Shown here: in pieces, positions 16,799-24,444 of the stretch | Numbering within the stretch: the first letter of the stretch is position 1 | How the letters are laid out: each line of letters starts with the position of its first letter | NCBI GenBank assembly: GCA_964467785.1 | Contig: CAYXVB010000017.1 | Location: 1-33,587, forward strand | Origin: CAYXVB01 sp964467785 | Lineage (GTDB): Bacteria > Bdellovibrionota > UBA1018 | DNA length: 33,587 nt | Reading direction: 5' to 3' | Notes under the pieces: generated by a model | What the model saw: the letters and a program-made list of their open reading frames with translations, nothing else | Databases searched by the model: none | Told to the model about the DNA's origin: nothing | Translations under genes and position numbers: made by a program

Positions 16799-17761
16799 TC
16801 AGCGCTTTTTTAAGGAATTCTTTTGGTGCCCGTTTTTGAGCGCCACGTAAGCGCCGCCGATGAGTCCCGCCATGTTGTTGAGCTTGGATATCTTGAGTTT
16901 GGGCATCAGATCCACGCCCACGCGCCGACGGGCGAGTAGTTTTTCGAGATGCTCTTTCGTGGCGTCGAGGAAGAGGTCGGAAGCTTCGGCGAAGCTGCCG
17001 GTGAAGATCACCACTTCAGGCGCGTAAATGACCGCGTAGTTATGGATTGCGGTGGCCAGCAGGCGCGAGTATTCCTCGAAGGCCGCTATGGCGCGCGGGT
17101 CCCGCTTGCGGGCGAGATCGGCGATGTCCTTGGCGGTGAGGTTGGAGTCGCCGAAGCGCAAGCGGGAACGGCGGGCAAAGCTGCGGCCCGAAAGAAAGGC
17201 TTCCGCGCAGCCGAGGTTGCCGCAACCGCAAGGCGCGCTCTCGTCGCCCTCGCGCAGGATGAGGTGGCCGGCCTCGGTGTGTTGGTTCTGTCCGGCGCGG
17301 ACCAGCTTTCCGTTGACAATGATGCCAGTGCCCAGACCGGTCCCCAGGGTCAAAATCATGGCGTTTTCGACGTTCTTAGCGGCCCCGATCCAATGTTCGG
17401 CGAGGATCGCGGCGGCGGCATCGTTTTCGAGCTTCACGGAGATGCCTAGTTTTTTCGAAAGGATCGCCGCGATCGGCACTCTTCCCCAGGTGCCCTCCTT
17501 GCTCGCGAAGTTGGTCGGATCGAGCAGCGCGCCTTTGACCGGATCCAAAGGTCCCGCGGAGGCGATCCCGGCTTTGCGGATGCCGCGATGGCGTGAAAGG
17601 AGGTCGCGGCCCAAGTCAGACAATTGACGCAAGACCGCCGCTTTGCCTTGTTCGATGACGACGGGGACTCGGATCTCTTCGAGGACCTTGCCCTTCGAGT
17701 TGACGACGCCCACGGCGACTTTCGTTCCACCCAGATCGTAAGCGAGGACTTTGTGACTCAT
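16799..17761 (-). CDS. ROK-family sugar kinase (glucokinase-like)
   Basis: 320 residues. The N-terminal phosphate-binding loop is YDLGGTKVAVGVV, the catalytic Asp is in LENDAAAAILAE, and the second phosphate loop is TLGTGLGTGIIVNG. The ROK zinc motif is seen as EAGH followed by CGCGNLGCAEAFLSG. No N-terminal helix-turn-helix is present, so this is a kinase rather than a NagC/XylR-type repressor. The substrate is probably glucose or another hexose; this cannot be fixed from the sequence. The C-terminus is lysine-rich (KNGHQKNSLKKR). The ATG at 17761 has AGG 5-6 nt upstream. It is divergent from ftsK with 135 nt between start codons. Confidence 0.88.
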   Translation of the reverse strand: MSHKVLAYDLGGTKVAVGVVNSKGKVLEEIRVPVVIEQGKAAVLRQLSDLGRDLLSRHRGIRKAGIASAGPLDPVKGALLDPTNFASKEGTWGRVPIAAILSKKLGISVKLENDAAAAILAEHWIGAAKNVENAMILTLGTGLGTGIIVNGKLVRAGQNQHTEAGHLILREGDESAPCGCGNLGCAEAFLSGRSFARRSRLRFGDSNLTAKDIADLARKRDPRAIAAFEEYSRLLATAIHNYAVIYAPEVVIFTGSFAEASDLFLDATKEHLEKLLARRRVGVDLMPKLKISKLNNMAGLIGGAYVALKNGHQKNSLKKR

Positions 17762-17767
17762 CGTGAC

Positions 17768-17788
17768 CTGTGTACCATAGCTGTGTAC
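17768..17788. repeat. Two direct copies of CTGTGTAC between ROK kinase and ftsK
   Basis: CTGTGTAC occurs at 17768-17775 and 17781-17788, with starts 13 nt apart; the second copy is part of the palindrome GTGTACAC. The position immediately upstream of the ROK start would suit a regulator site, but two short copies may be chance. Confidence 0.3.
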
Positions 17789-17896
17789 ACTTGGAGGATG
17801 CGAATTTTAAACGGAAGTTCGCGCGCTGCAGCCGCGCCCCCACCGTATCCGAAATTTCACTCGAATGCGAGTTCAAGAGGAACACAGGGCCAATCG

Positions 17897-20608
17897 ATGA
17901 AACAACTCGTCAAGAATCCACTCAAGGAAGTCGTCAGTATCCTGATGTTCGCGCTCAGCGTTTTCCTGCTCTGCGCGTTGGCGACTTATTCGCCGCAGGA
18001 TCCGTCGTTCTTCAGCAATTTCAATGGCGAACCACACAACGCCTGCGGACGTGTCGGCGCGATGTTGGCGTCCCTGATCCTGCAATGGTTTGGGATGGGC
18101 GGTTTTCTCGTGCCGGCGGCGACTTTTTTCATGGCTTACGTCATTCACCGCGGCGAGGGCTTGACCCGCGTGGTCGGTACGCTGGGCGGAATGACGGTCG
18201 CAGTCATGTCGCTGACGGTTTTTCTGACCTTGCAGTGGAAGTACTGGCCCTACGGCGGCGCGCTGCTTCTGACGGGGGGCGCGTTTGGCGCGTGGGTCGC
18301 TGATCAGCTCGTGCAACAGTTCAACGCGCTCGGCTCGTCTTTGGTCTCGCTGCTGGTGTTCTGCCTGGCCATTGTGCTTTCGACGCCGGTGTCGATCGCG
18401 CACATGGGCGCGGTGGTGATGCGCGCTGCCTGGAATGTGACCTGGCGGGTGACCAAGCTCGTGGGCACTTACCTTCTTTATCTGATGGGCCTGGTGGCGA
18501 TGCGGGTAGCGCACGCTCTGGGCGACCTATTGCAGCGCCTGATCGAAGGCGCGATTGCCCGTACCCGCGCCCGGATGGCCGCGATGGCCGAAGCGCGCGC
18601 GCTCGCGGCGGCCGGCCCGGCCGGGATTCCGGTGGGAGCCGAGCAGCTGAAGCTTCCCAATATGCCGGAGATCGAAGCCGAGGTGCTCGTGGCGGACGGC
18701 GAAACCCACGACGCAATGAAGCCGGTTCCGGCTTCGGCGCCGAATATCCTGCCTGAGTTGGCGGAAGGCCTGAAAAAAGACGGAGCCGCGGCGGCCACGC
18801 GCGCGTCCCGTGCGTCCCTTGCATCCTTTGCGTCCAAAGAAGCCAAAGCCGCCGCGTCGGCACTCGACGCAGCTGGGGGTTTTGACGAACGCGAAAGCGA
18901 CGAGGGGGACGAAGGAGACGAGGGAGACGACGCAGGCGAAAACGAAGACGGGGAAAATACCCCAAAAATCCTCCCGCACGACGTGGCCCCGAGCCATGCG
19001 ATCGAAGGTGGCGCGATGGCGGCCGGTCCGGCCAAGCCCGCGATCGGCTCGCAGCTCAAGCGCGTCGCGCGCGCCGTGCAGAAGAAGCGCGGCCAGTGGA
19101 AACTTCCCGCTGTCGAGTTTCTTCGCAAGCCCCCGAAGGTCGAGTCCACCTTCGACAAGGAGAAGTTGATCGATAATTCGAGGGTACTCAAGCAAAAGCT
19201 CGCCGACTTCGAGATCGAGGGAGAGGTGACGGCGGTCCGCCCCGGTCCAGTCATCACTCTTTACGAGTTCAAGCCCGGCACGGGCGTCAAGGTCGCGAAG
19301 GTCGCATCGATGGCCGACGACCTGTCAATGGCCCTCTCCGCGCAGAGCGTGCGAATCCTGGCCCCGATCCCTGGCAAGGACGTCGTGGGTATCGAAGTTC
19401 CGAGCGATCATCGCGAGACGGTTTACATGCGCGAGTTCATCCAGCATCCGGATTTCCACGGCCAGAAGCACAACTTGCCGGTGGTGATGGGCAAGGACAT
19501 CGCGGGCCAGACTTACCTTTCGGACCTGGCCAAGATGCCGCATCTCCTCTGCGCCGGCCAGACGGGCTCGGGCAAGTCGGTGTTCATGAACGGCCTGATC
19601 TGCTCGCTGCTCTATCGGTTCACGCCGGACGAGCTGCGGCTGATCCTGGTCGATCCCAAGTTCATCGAGTTCCAGGGTTATCAGGACATCCCGCACCTGC
19701 TCTTGCCGGTGGTCGATGACGCCCGCCATGCAAGTACCGCGCTGAAGTGGGCCGTGCGAGAGATGGAGCGCCGCTACCGGATCCTGGCCAAGTTGAGCGC
19801 GCGCAACCTCGCCTCTTACAATCAGAAGGTGGACGAGATGGGCGTGGACGTGGTGCACGATCTGCTGTTCTCGGAAGAGAATCAGAGCGAGAGCAACACC
19901 GGCCAGGCAGGCTCGGACTGGATCGAGGCCTTTGAAGTGGATGAGCAGGGTCAGCCGCGCGTGGGCAAGCTCCCGTACATCGTGATTTTCATCGACGAGC
20001 TGGCGGACCTCATGATGGTCGCGCGCAAGGAGGTCGAGGTTTCGATCGCCCGCATCGCCCAAAAGGCGCGTGCCGCCGGCATCCACATGGTGATCGCCAC
20101 GCAACGCCCGTCGACGGACGTGGTCACGGGCCTGATCAAGGCGAATCTTCCGTCGCGCGCATCGTTCCAGCTCTCGAGCCAGATCGACTCGCGCACGATC
20201 CTGGACCGCCCCGGCGCGGAGCGCCTGCTCGGTCGCGGCGACATGCTCTTTGTGCCGCCGGGCTCTTCGTCGCTGTTGCGCCTCCACGGCGCGTGGCTCG
20301 ACGATGAGGAGATTGCCAAGATCACCTCATTCCTCAAGTCCCAGGGCAAGCCGGCTTATCGAGACGAGATCCTGCTCGACGAGGAGGAGGACGAGGACAT
20401 GGACGGCGACGAGAACGACGCCGACGACGCGCTGATGACGGAGGCGATTGAGCTGGTCAAGCGCCAGGGGCACGCCTCGACGAGCTTCCTTCAACGCCAT
20501 CTCAAAGTAGGCTACAATCGCGCCGCGCGCATGATTGATTCGATGGAAGCCAAAGGCATCGTCGGTCCCGCCGACGGCGCGCGCCCGCGCGAGGTCCTGA
20601 TCCGATAA
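17897..20608 (+). CDS. ftsK: DNA translocase FtsK/SpoIIIE
   Basis: 903 residues. Membrane-anchored, septum-located motor that pumps chromosomal DNA during division. The N-terminal domain has four to five hydrophobic helices (for example VVSILMFALSVFLLCALATY and SLVSLLVFCLAIVLSTPVSI). A low-complexity Ala-rich and then acidic linker (ERESDEGDEGDEGDDAGENEDGE) follows. The motor has Walker A GQTGSGKS (554-561) and Walker B YIVIFIDELADLMMVA, with SRTILDRPGAERLLGRGDML typical of FtsK. The C-terminal gamma winged helix (EAIELVKRQGHASTSFLQRHLKVGYNRAARMID) reads the polar DNA motifs. The ATG at 17897 was chosen because AGGG lies 7 nt upstream and the protein then begins just before the first helix; the frame is open upstream to 17624 over the ROK gene. 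Confidence 0.95.
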   Translation: MKQLVKNPLKEVVSILMFALSVFLLCALATYSPQDPSFFSNFNGEPHNACGRVGAMLASLILQWFGMGGFLVPAATFFMAYVIHRGEGLTRVVGTLGGMTVAVMSLTVFLTLQWKYWPYGGALLLTGGAFGAWVADQLVQQFNALGSSLVSLLVFCLAIVLSTPVSIAHMGAVVMRAAWNVTWRVTKLVGTYLLYLMGLVAMRVAHALGDLLQRLIEGAIARTRARMAAMAEARALAAAGPAGIPVGAEQLKLPNMPEIEAEVLVADGETHDAMKPVPASAPNILPELAEGLKKDGAAAATRASRASLASFASKEAKAAASALDAAGGFDERESDEGDEGDEGDDAGENEDGENTPKILPHDVAPSHAIEGGAMAAGPAKPAIGSQLKRVARAVQKKRGQWKLPAVEFLRKPPKVESTFDKEKLIDNSRVLKQKLADFEIEGEVTAVRPGPVITLYEFKPGTGVKVAKVASMADDLSMALSAQSVRILAPIPGKDVVGIEVPSDHRETVYMREFIQHPDFHGQKHNLPVVMGKDIAGQTYLSDLAKMPHLLCAGQTGSGKSVFMNGLICSLLYRFTPDELRLILVDPKFIEFQGYQDIPHLLLPVVDDARHASTALKWAVREMERRYRILAKLSARNLASYNQKVDEMGVDVVHDLLFSEENQSESNTGQAGSDWIEAFEVDEQGQPRVGKLPYIVIFIDELADLMMVARKEVEVSIARIAQKARAAGIHMVIATQRPSTDVVTGLIKANLPSRASFQLSSQIDSRTILDRPGAERLLGRGDMLFVPPGSSSLLRLHGAWLDDEEIAKITSFLKSQGKPAYRDEILLDEEEDEDMDGDENDADDALMTEAIELVKRQGHASTSFLQRHLKVGYNRAARMIDSMEAKGIVGPADGARPREVLIR

Positions 20609-20704
20609 CAAAGAAGGTATCCGCTTCCTTTTTGCAGTTCGGTGCGTCAATTGCGTGGATCTCGGATGCTCTGGATCCACTTGGGTTTCAGTAAGGGAGA
20701 TGGA

Positions 20705-21328
20705 GTGATCTTTGACAGGGATGTGATCGTTATCCGGCAGCTCAAGGAATGGACCGAGATCCTGGTCAATTGGGAAACCTCAAACCGTTACGAAGTCCGC
20801 AGCCCCGAAGGCGAGATACTCGGCTTGATTGCCGAAAGAAAGGGCGGGTTTCTCGCGGTGCTGTCGCGACTGATCCTGCGCTCACACCGCTCGATGGAAA
20901 TCGACGTTTATAGCGCGGACCAAAAGCCGATGTTGACCCTGGTCCGGCCCTTTTACTGGATTTTGTCGGACCTCGAAGTCCGCACCGCGGAGGGCGCGCG
21001 CGTGGGCAGCGTGCACGGGCGTTGGAGCTGGTTTAGAAAGGTCTATGATCTGAGGGACGAGTCGGATCATCGATTCGCACGCATCGAAAGCCCGTTCTGG
21101 CGGCTCTGGACTTTTCCGCTGGTCGGCACTCGGGCTCAGATCACCAAAAAATGGCGTGGCGTCCTTGCCGAAACGTTTACAGACTCGGATACCTACGTCG
21201 TGGACTTCGGCGGAGAGAACTGGTCGCCGACACAAAGGAAGACCATCCTGGGAGCCGCGATCAGCGTGGACATGGATCATTTCGAAAACAACCAGGGATC
21301 CGGCGGAGCGCTCGGCCTATTTCAATGA
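20705..21328 (+). CDS. Scramblase-like / LURP-one-related protein
   Basis: 207 residues from a GTG at 20705 with AGGGAG 5 nt upstream; an ATG at 20666 is the alternative. The sequence begins IFDRDVIVIRQLKEWTEILVNWETSNRYEVRSPEGEILGLIAE, then LRPFYWILSDLEV-type strands with Arg/Trp-rich turns. This matches the repeated beta-strand pattern of the tubby-like phospholipid scramblase superfamily (DUF567/LOR and PF03803), whose bacterial members are soluble or membrane-associated and mostly uncharacterised. Assignment is by pattern only. It follows ftsK by 96 nt with no clear terminator between. It ends 70 nt before the convergent secreted-protein gene. Confidence 0.65.
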   Translation: MIFDRDVIVIRQLKEWTEILVNWETSNRYEVRSPEGEILGLIAERKGGFLAVLSRLILRSHRSMEIDVYSADQKPMLTLVRPFYWILSDLEVRTAEGARVGSVHGRWSWFRKVYDLRDESDHRFARIESPFWRLWTFPLVGTRAQITKKWRGVLAETFTDSDTYVVDFGGENWSPTQRKTILGAAISVDMDHFENNQGSGGALGLFQ

Positions 21329-21370
21329 GTCAGCCCGGAGCTAGCGAGCGGGTATCGAATGGATCGGCGG

Positions 21371-21406
21371 GAGCTTAGATTTGAGCTTAGATTTGAGCTT
21401 AGATTT
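21371..21406. repeat. Three tandem copies of a 12-bp unit (GAGCTTAGATTT)
   Basis: Three exact copies lie at 21371-21382, 21383-21394 and 21395-21406 in the convergent junction. On the minus strand each copy contains a TAA in the same frame. The last codons of the four-cysteine secreted protein (FQI, stop) lie in the third copy and two further in-frame stops follow. Confidence 0.9.
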
Positions 21407-22091
21407 GAAAGATGACGGTGACCTTCAGCGAGCAGGGAACACCGGCGGCATGGTCGTGGGTGAACTCTGCCCTGTAGTTTTCGAGGCCGGTCGAAGGGCT
21501 GCCTGAGGAATCGCCAGCCGAGCGCGAAGCGCCTTTGAATGCAAGTTGCGATACGGCTTCACTGCATTCTGAGGGAACGACCTGGGAAAGGCCTTCGAGC
21601 TTCATCTCTTTTGCGTTCAGTCCGACGCTCGACACATCGGGCATCACGTTGAAGCACACCTGGACGCCGGGCGCCCCGTCGGAGCTCGAGCAGGCCTTGA
21701 AGTCGCGGAAATCCGCGAGCACGGGGCCAGTGGAGGCATCGGGTGCCGGTGCCGGAAGTTGGGTGGGGTGTTCTTTCCAGGTTCCTTGCCCGCTATAGTC
21801 GAGGGGGGTGCCGTTGATTTCGACCCGCACGAATTGCTGATAGGTTTTTTCGAAGAAACTGCGGTTGATCCGAACTGGGATTTGATAGGCTTCAGCCGCA
21901 TTCGCGGCCATGGAAGCGGCCGCTTTCGCAGCCATGGAAACAGCCGCTTTCGCGTCTTGTGCGCTCAAAAACGAAGAGGCGAGCATGCCGGCGGCGGCGG
22001 GGCCGAGGAAGCCAAGCCAGCGCGCGGTGTGAGCGAGCAGACGAAACGAAGTGCGGTCGGAACTCTTGGAATTGCGCCTGTGGGCGTTCAT
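21399..22091 (-). CDS. Secreted four-cysteine protein of unknown function
   Basis: 230 residues. AGGAG 8 nt before the ATG at 22091 fixes the start. The N-terminal region is long and basic, then hydrophobic (WLGFLGPAAAGMLASSFLSA), consistent with a signal peptide. It is followed by an Ala-rich stretch built from a 24-bp tandem duplication (AAVSMAAK/AAASMAAN). The mature part starts around YQIPVRINRSFFEKTYQQFVRVEINGTPLDYSGQG and looks beta-rich. Its four cysteines are in FKAC, VQVC, PSEC and GVPC; their order and the C-terminal strand recall the two tetra-cysteine proteins at 28561-29687, but the similarity is weak. It is last in the cluster after the kinase gene, with a 76-nt gap. Confidence 0.7.
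   Translation of the reverse strand: MNAHRRNSKSSDRTSFRLLAHTARWLGFLGPAAAGMLASSFLSAQDAKAAVSMAAKAAASMAANAAEAYQIPVRINRSFFEKTYQQFVRVEINGTPLDYSGQGTWKEHPTQLPAPAPDASTGPVLADFRDFKACSSSDGAPGVQVCFNVMPDVSSVGLNAKEMKLEGLSQVVPSECSEAVSQLAFKGASRSAGDSSGSPSTGLENYRAEFTHDHAAGVPCSLKVTVIFQI
21901..21948. repeat. Two tandem 24-bp copies inside the secreted-protein gene
   Basis: 21901-21924 and 21925-21948 are near-identical 24-nt units (3 differences), each beginning TTCGC and containing GCCATGGAA; a third copy begins at 21949 and decays. In frame they encode the repeated AA-x-SMAA octapeptide next to the signal peptide. Confidence 0.8.
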
Positions 22092-22167
22092 TTTGCTGAC
22101 TCCTGCGGTCGCTCCAAGCGATCGCGTCTCTCTGCCGCGGACATCAAGCAATGCGCGAGCCAAGGTG

Positions 22168-23619
22168 TCAGCACGGATCGATTGTGTGGGTGACCGTGGC
22201 CGTATCGACATTATTGACGACGCGGACTACGTTGACCGAGCAGCCGGCTTGCGCAACGACCCGCGCGGTGACTCCGTTGAGGAAGCGCGGGAGCGAATAG
22301 TTGTCGCGCGCTCCAATGATGATCTGGTCCACCTGATTGGCGCGCGCGTAACGGATCAGGGCGAGCGCGGGATCCGGCTCCTCGAGCACGTGGTAAGTGA
22401 GGCGTTCGGCGGGCAGCTCCATTGGGCGGGCCCAGTGCTTGAGCTCGACCAGACGCTGGACATGTAGATTGTTGCCGTCCTTGTCGATAGTGACGTTGAG
22501 GGCGAGACGGTTTGTTTTGAGAACCGTCACGCAGGCCAGGCGCGAGGATGGGAACATATCCATCGCGCGTCGGGCCGCCTTGCGAAGCGCGTCCGAAAGC
22601 GCGTCGGCGCGGGCGGCGTCCACGGATGACTGTGCTTGGGATCCAGGATCGATGGCCACCACGATGATCGGCGCGCGCGAGAGATGCTCCGAGACGGAGC
22701 GGCTGCCGGGAGATCCCTCGCCCAATGAGTCGAGCCAGCGACGCGCGACTCGCAGGAGCCCGTCGCGCCGGAGCTTGAGGGACCTCGGTCCGAGCGGGAT
22801 CTGCTCGGGGTTCTGCAGGTCAAAGGCAACGCGCGCCGCAGTTTCGGGTCGCGCCCGCGGATCGACTTCGAGGCAGTGGAGGATCAGCTCCTGCAGCCAA
22901 GGAGGGCAGGAGGGCACGAGCGCCCGCGGAGGAAGCGGATCGCGCCAGAGGCGCTGGCGCATGCCAGCCGTGGTGGCGGGATCGCCAAAGGGCCGCTGTC
23001 CCGTGAGCAGGTGGTACATGAGGATACCCAGCGAGAAGATGTCGCTGCGAGGCTCATCGCGGATCCGGAGCAGTTGCTCGGGGGAGATGTAGGTGCGCGT
23101 GCCGAGCGGAAGGCGGAATTCCTCGGCCAGAAGGTCCGGCAGTTTGTCGTGGCGGGCAAAACCGTAGTCGATCAACACGGCTTCGCCAGTCTCGCGGAAC
23201 ATGATGTTGCTGGGCTTGAGGTCCAGGTGGATCACATGTTGGCGATGCAGGTCATGCAGGGCGGTGGCGACGCGCGTGGCGATGGAGATCACTTCGTCGA
23301 GCGGAAGCGGCGCATCGGAGAGGCGGGTCACGAGCGACTCGCCGGGGATGCGCTCCATCACGAGGTAAGGTTGGCGCGAGAAATCACCCGCGGCGTGAAA
23401 ACGAGGTGAGTGCGGCCCCTGGAGCAGCGGAAGGATCATCTGCTCGACTTCGAAACCGACAATCCCAGCTGGGTCGTCGCCGTATCTCAGCAGCGGAAAC
23501 TTCATCACCAGCGGCTCCGCGAAATCGGGGTGAGTGACGTTCCAGACCGTGCCCATGCCTCCGCTGACGATTCGGTTCTGCAGGACGAAGCCGTCGATGA
23601 CCTGGCCGCCTTCCATCAT
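22168..23619 (-). CDS. Bifunctional Ser/Thr protein kinase / universal stress protein
   Basis: 483 residues. A eukaryotic-like kinase domain (1-290) is fused to a UspA-like domain (about 317-467). Kinase features: Gly loop GGMGTVW (20-26), lysine VMK (40), catalytic loop HLDLKPSN (His131, Asp133, Asn138), metal-binding DYG (151-153) and activation segment end YISPEQ (178-182). Leu replaces the Arg of HRD, making it a non-RD kinase, and Tyr replaces Phe of DFG. The Usp part starts IIVVAIDPGSQAQ. Its ATP loop G-2x-G-9x-G(S/T) reads GARD...NGVT, so one Gly is Asp and ATP binding is uncertain. No transmembrane segment is seen, so it should be cytosolic. The ATG at 23619 has GGGAG 7 nt upstream and lies 16 nt after the phosphoesterase stop; the frame is open upstream but overlaps that gene. 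Confidence 0.88.
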   Translation of the reverse strand: MMEGGQVIDGFVLQNRIVSGGMGTVWNVTHPDFAEPLVMKFPLLRYGDDPAGIVGFEVEQMILPLLQGPHSPRFHAAGDFSRQPYLVMERIPGESLVTRLSDAPLPLDEVISIATRVATALHDLHRQHVIHLDLKPSNIMFRETGEAVLIDYGFARHDKLPDLLAEEFRLPLGTRTYISPEQLLRIRDEPRSDIFSLGILMYHLLTGQRPFGDPATTAGMRQRLWRDPLPPRALVPSCPPWLQELILHCLEVDPRARPETAARVAFDLQNPEQIPLGPRSLKLRRDGLLRVARRWLDSLGEGSPGSRSVSEHLSRAPIIVVAIDPGSQAQSSVDAARADALSDALRKAARRAMDMFPSSRLACVTVLKTNRLALNVTIDKDGNNLHVQRLVELKHWARPMELPAERLTYHVLEEPDPALALIRYARANQVDQIIIGARDNYSLPRFLNGVTARVVAQAGCSVNVVRVVNNVDTATVTHTIDPC

Positions 23620-23635
23620 CCGGAGGCTCCCATTC

Positions 23636-24400
23636 TCAAACCCCCTCCGAAAGGCGCGCGGCGAAATATTCGGGAAGCCCCGCCTCGCGGATCTTTCGGG
23701 CTGTGGAGTCATGATCGTAAGGCACGCGATGGAAAGTGAGCGTCTTCGATGCGCCTCCCTGCGTCTCGACGAGCGCGTAACAGGCGGCCGGGTTGCCATC
23801 GCGCGGTTGGCCTGCCGAGCCGGGGAGGGCGAGCCACTGTCGAAGCGGGCTCAGCGGGATCGGGGTCTCCGGCACCGGGAGGAAATCACACGCGCGACCA
23901 TGAGGGCTGAGATGAAAGAGCAGGGGCTCGTGCGTGTGGCCGCAAAAGACGATGTGCTGCTCGGTGGCGCGGAGGCAACGTTCCGCTTCGAGCGGGGTGC
24001 GGATATATTCCCAGCGTTCGGGAGCCCAGGCGTTGGCGTGGACGTAGAGCCGGTCCTCGTCGGCGCAGCTGAGCGGCAGCCGGCGCAGGAATTCGAGCTG
24101 TTCTTCGGAAAGCCGGGCACGGGTCCACTCGATCGCAGTCCGCGCATCGTTGTGCATATTGGCTCCGTCGCCGGATTCCGCGGGAGTGGCGACGGCTTCG
24201 TCATGGTTGCCCAAAATCGCGATCGCGCCGCCGCGCACGCGCGCGGCGATCTCATCGACTACCCAACCGGGGTCCGCGCCGTAACCCACGAAGTCTCCGA
24301 GAAAGACAAAGCGCTTCGCGCCGCGGGATTCGGCGTGAGCGAGGCAGGCGGTCAAGGCCTCGCGGTTGGAATGGATGTCAGTGATCACGGCGATGCGCAT
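23636..24400 (-). CDS. Calcineurin-like metallophosphoesterase
   Basis: 254 residues with the full set of metal-binding motifs: DIHSN (residues 8-12), GDFVGYG, GNHDEA, a lone His in YVHANAWAP and GHTHEP. The YfcE/PrpE-like arrangement fits a small phosphodiesterase or protein phosphatase using two metal ions. It sits 16 nt before the kinase-USP gene on the same strand, so acting as the opposing phosphatase is an attractive but unproven idea. The ATG at 24400 gives MRIAVITDIHS, the standard family beginning. It has no Shine-Dalgarno; an extended -10 (TGCTATGAT) ends 6 nt before it, which predicts a leaderless mRNA. Confidence 0.85.
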   Translation of the reverse strand: MRIAVITDIHSNREALTACLAHAESRGAKRFVFLGDFVGYGADPGWVVDEIAARVRGGAIAILGNHDEAVATPAESGDGANMHNDARTAIEWTRARLSEEQLEFLRRLPLSCADEDRLYVHANAWAPERWEYIRTPLEAERCLRATEQHIVFCGHTHEPLLFHLSPHGRACDFLPVPETPIPLSPLRQWLALPGSAGQPRDGNPAACYALVETQGGASKTLTFHRVPYDHDSTARKIREAGLPEYFAARLSEGV

Positions 24401-24406
24401 GCCGTG

Positions 24407-24415
24407 ATCATAGCA
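24407..24415 (-). promoter_or_regulatory. Extended -10 promoter of the metallophosphoesterase gene
   Basis: On the minus strand TGCTATGAT matches TGnTATAAT at all but one base and ends 6 nt before the ATG at 24400. No clear -35 is seen, but extended -10 promoters can do without one. It lies in the 44-nt gap after the ATP-grasp gene. Confidence 0.5.
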
Positions 24416-24444
24416 CGGCGGTTCCGAGCGCGTTAGCTTGTCGG

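Noticed and set aside
17624..17896. N-terminal extension of ftsK over the ROK gene
   Set aside because: The frame is open, but it overlaps the antisense ROK gene, gives no FtsK-like sequence, and the ATG at 17897 has a good ribosome-binding site.
20609..20640. Hairpin plus T tract after ftsK
   Set aside because: Only a 4-bp stem can be formed before CTTTTTG, too weak to call a terminator.
23620..23799. 60-residue N-terminal extension of the kinase-USP protein
   Set aside because: It overlaps the end of the metallophosphoesterase gene and is shadow-like; GGGAG supports the ATG at 23619.
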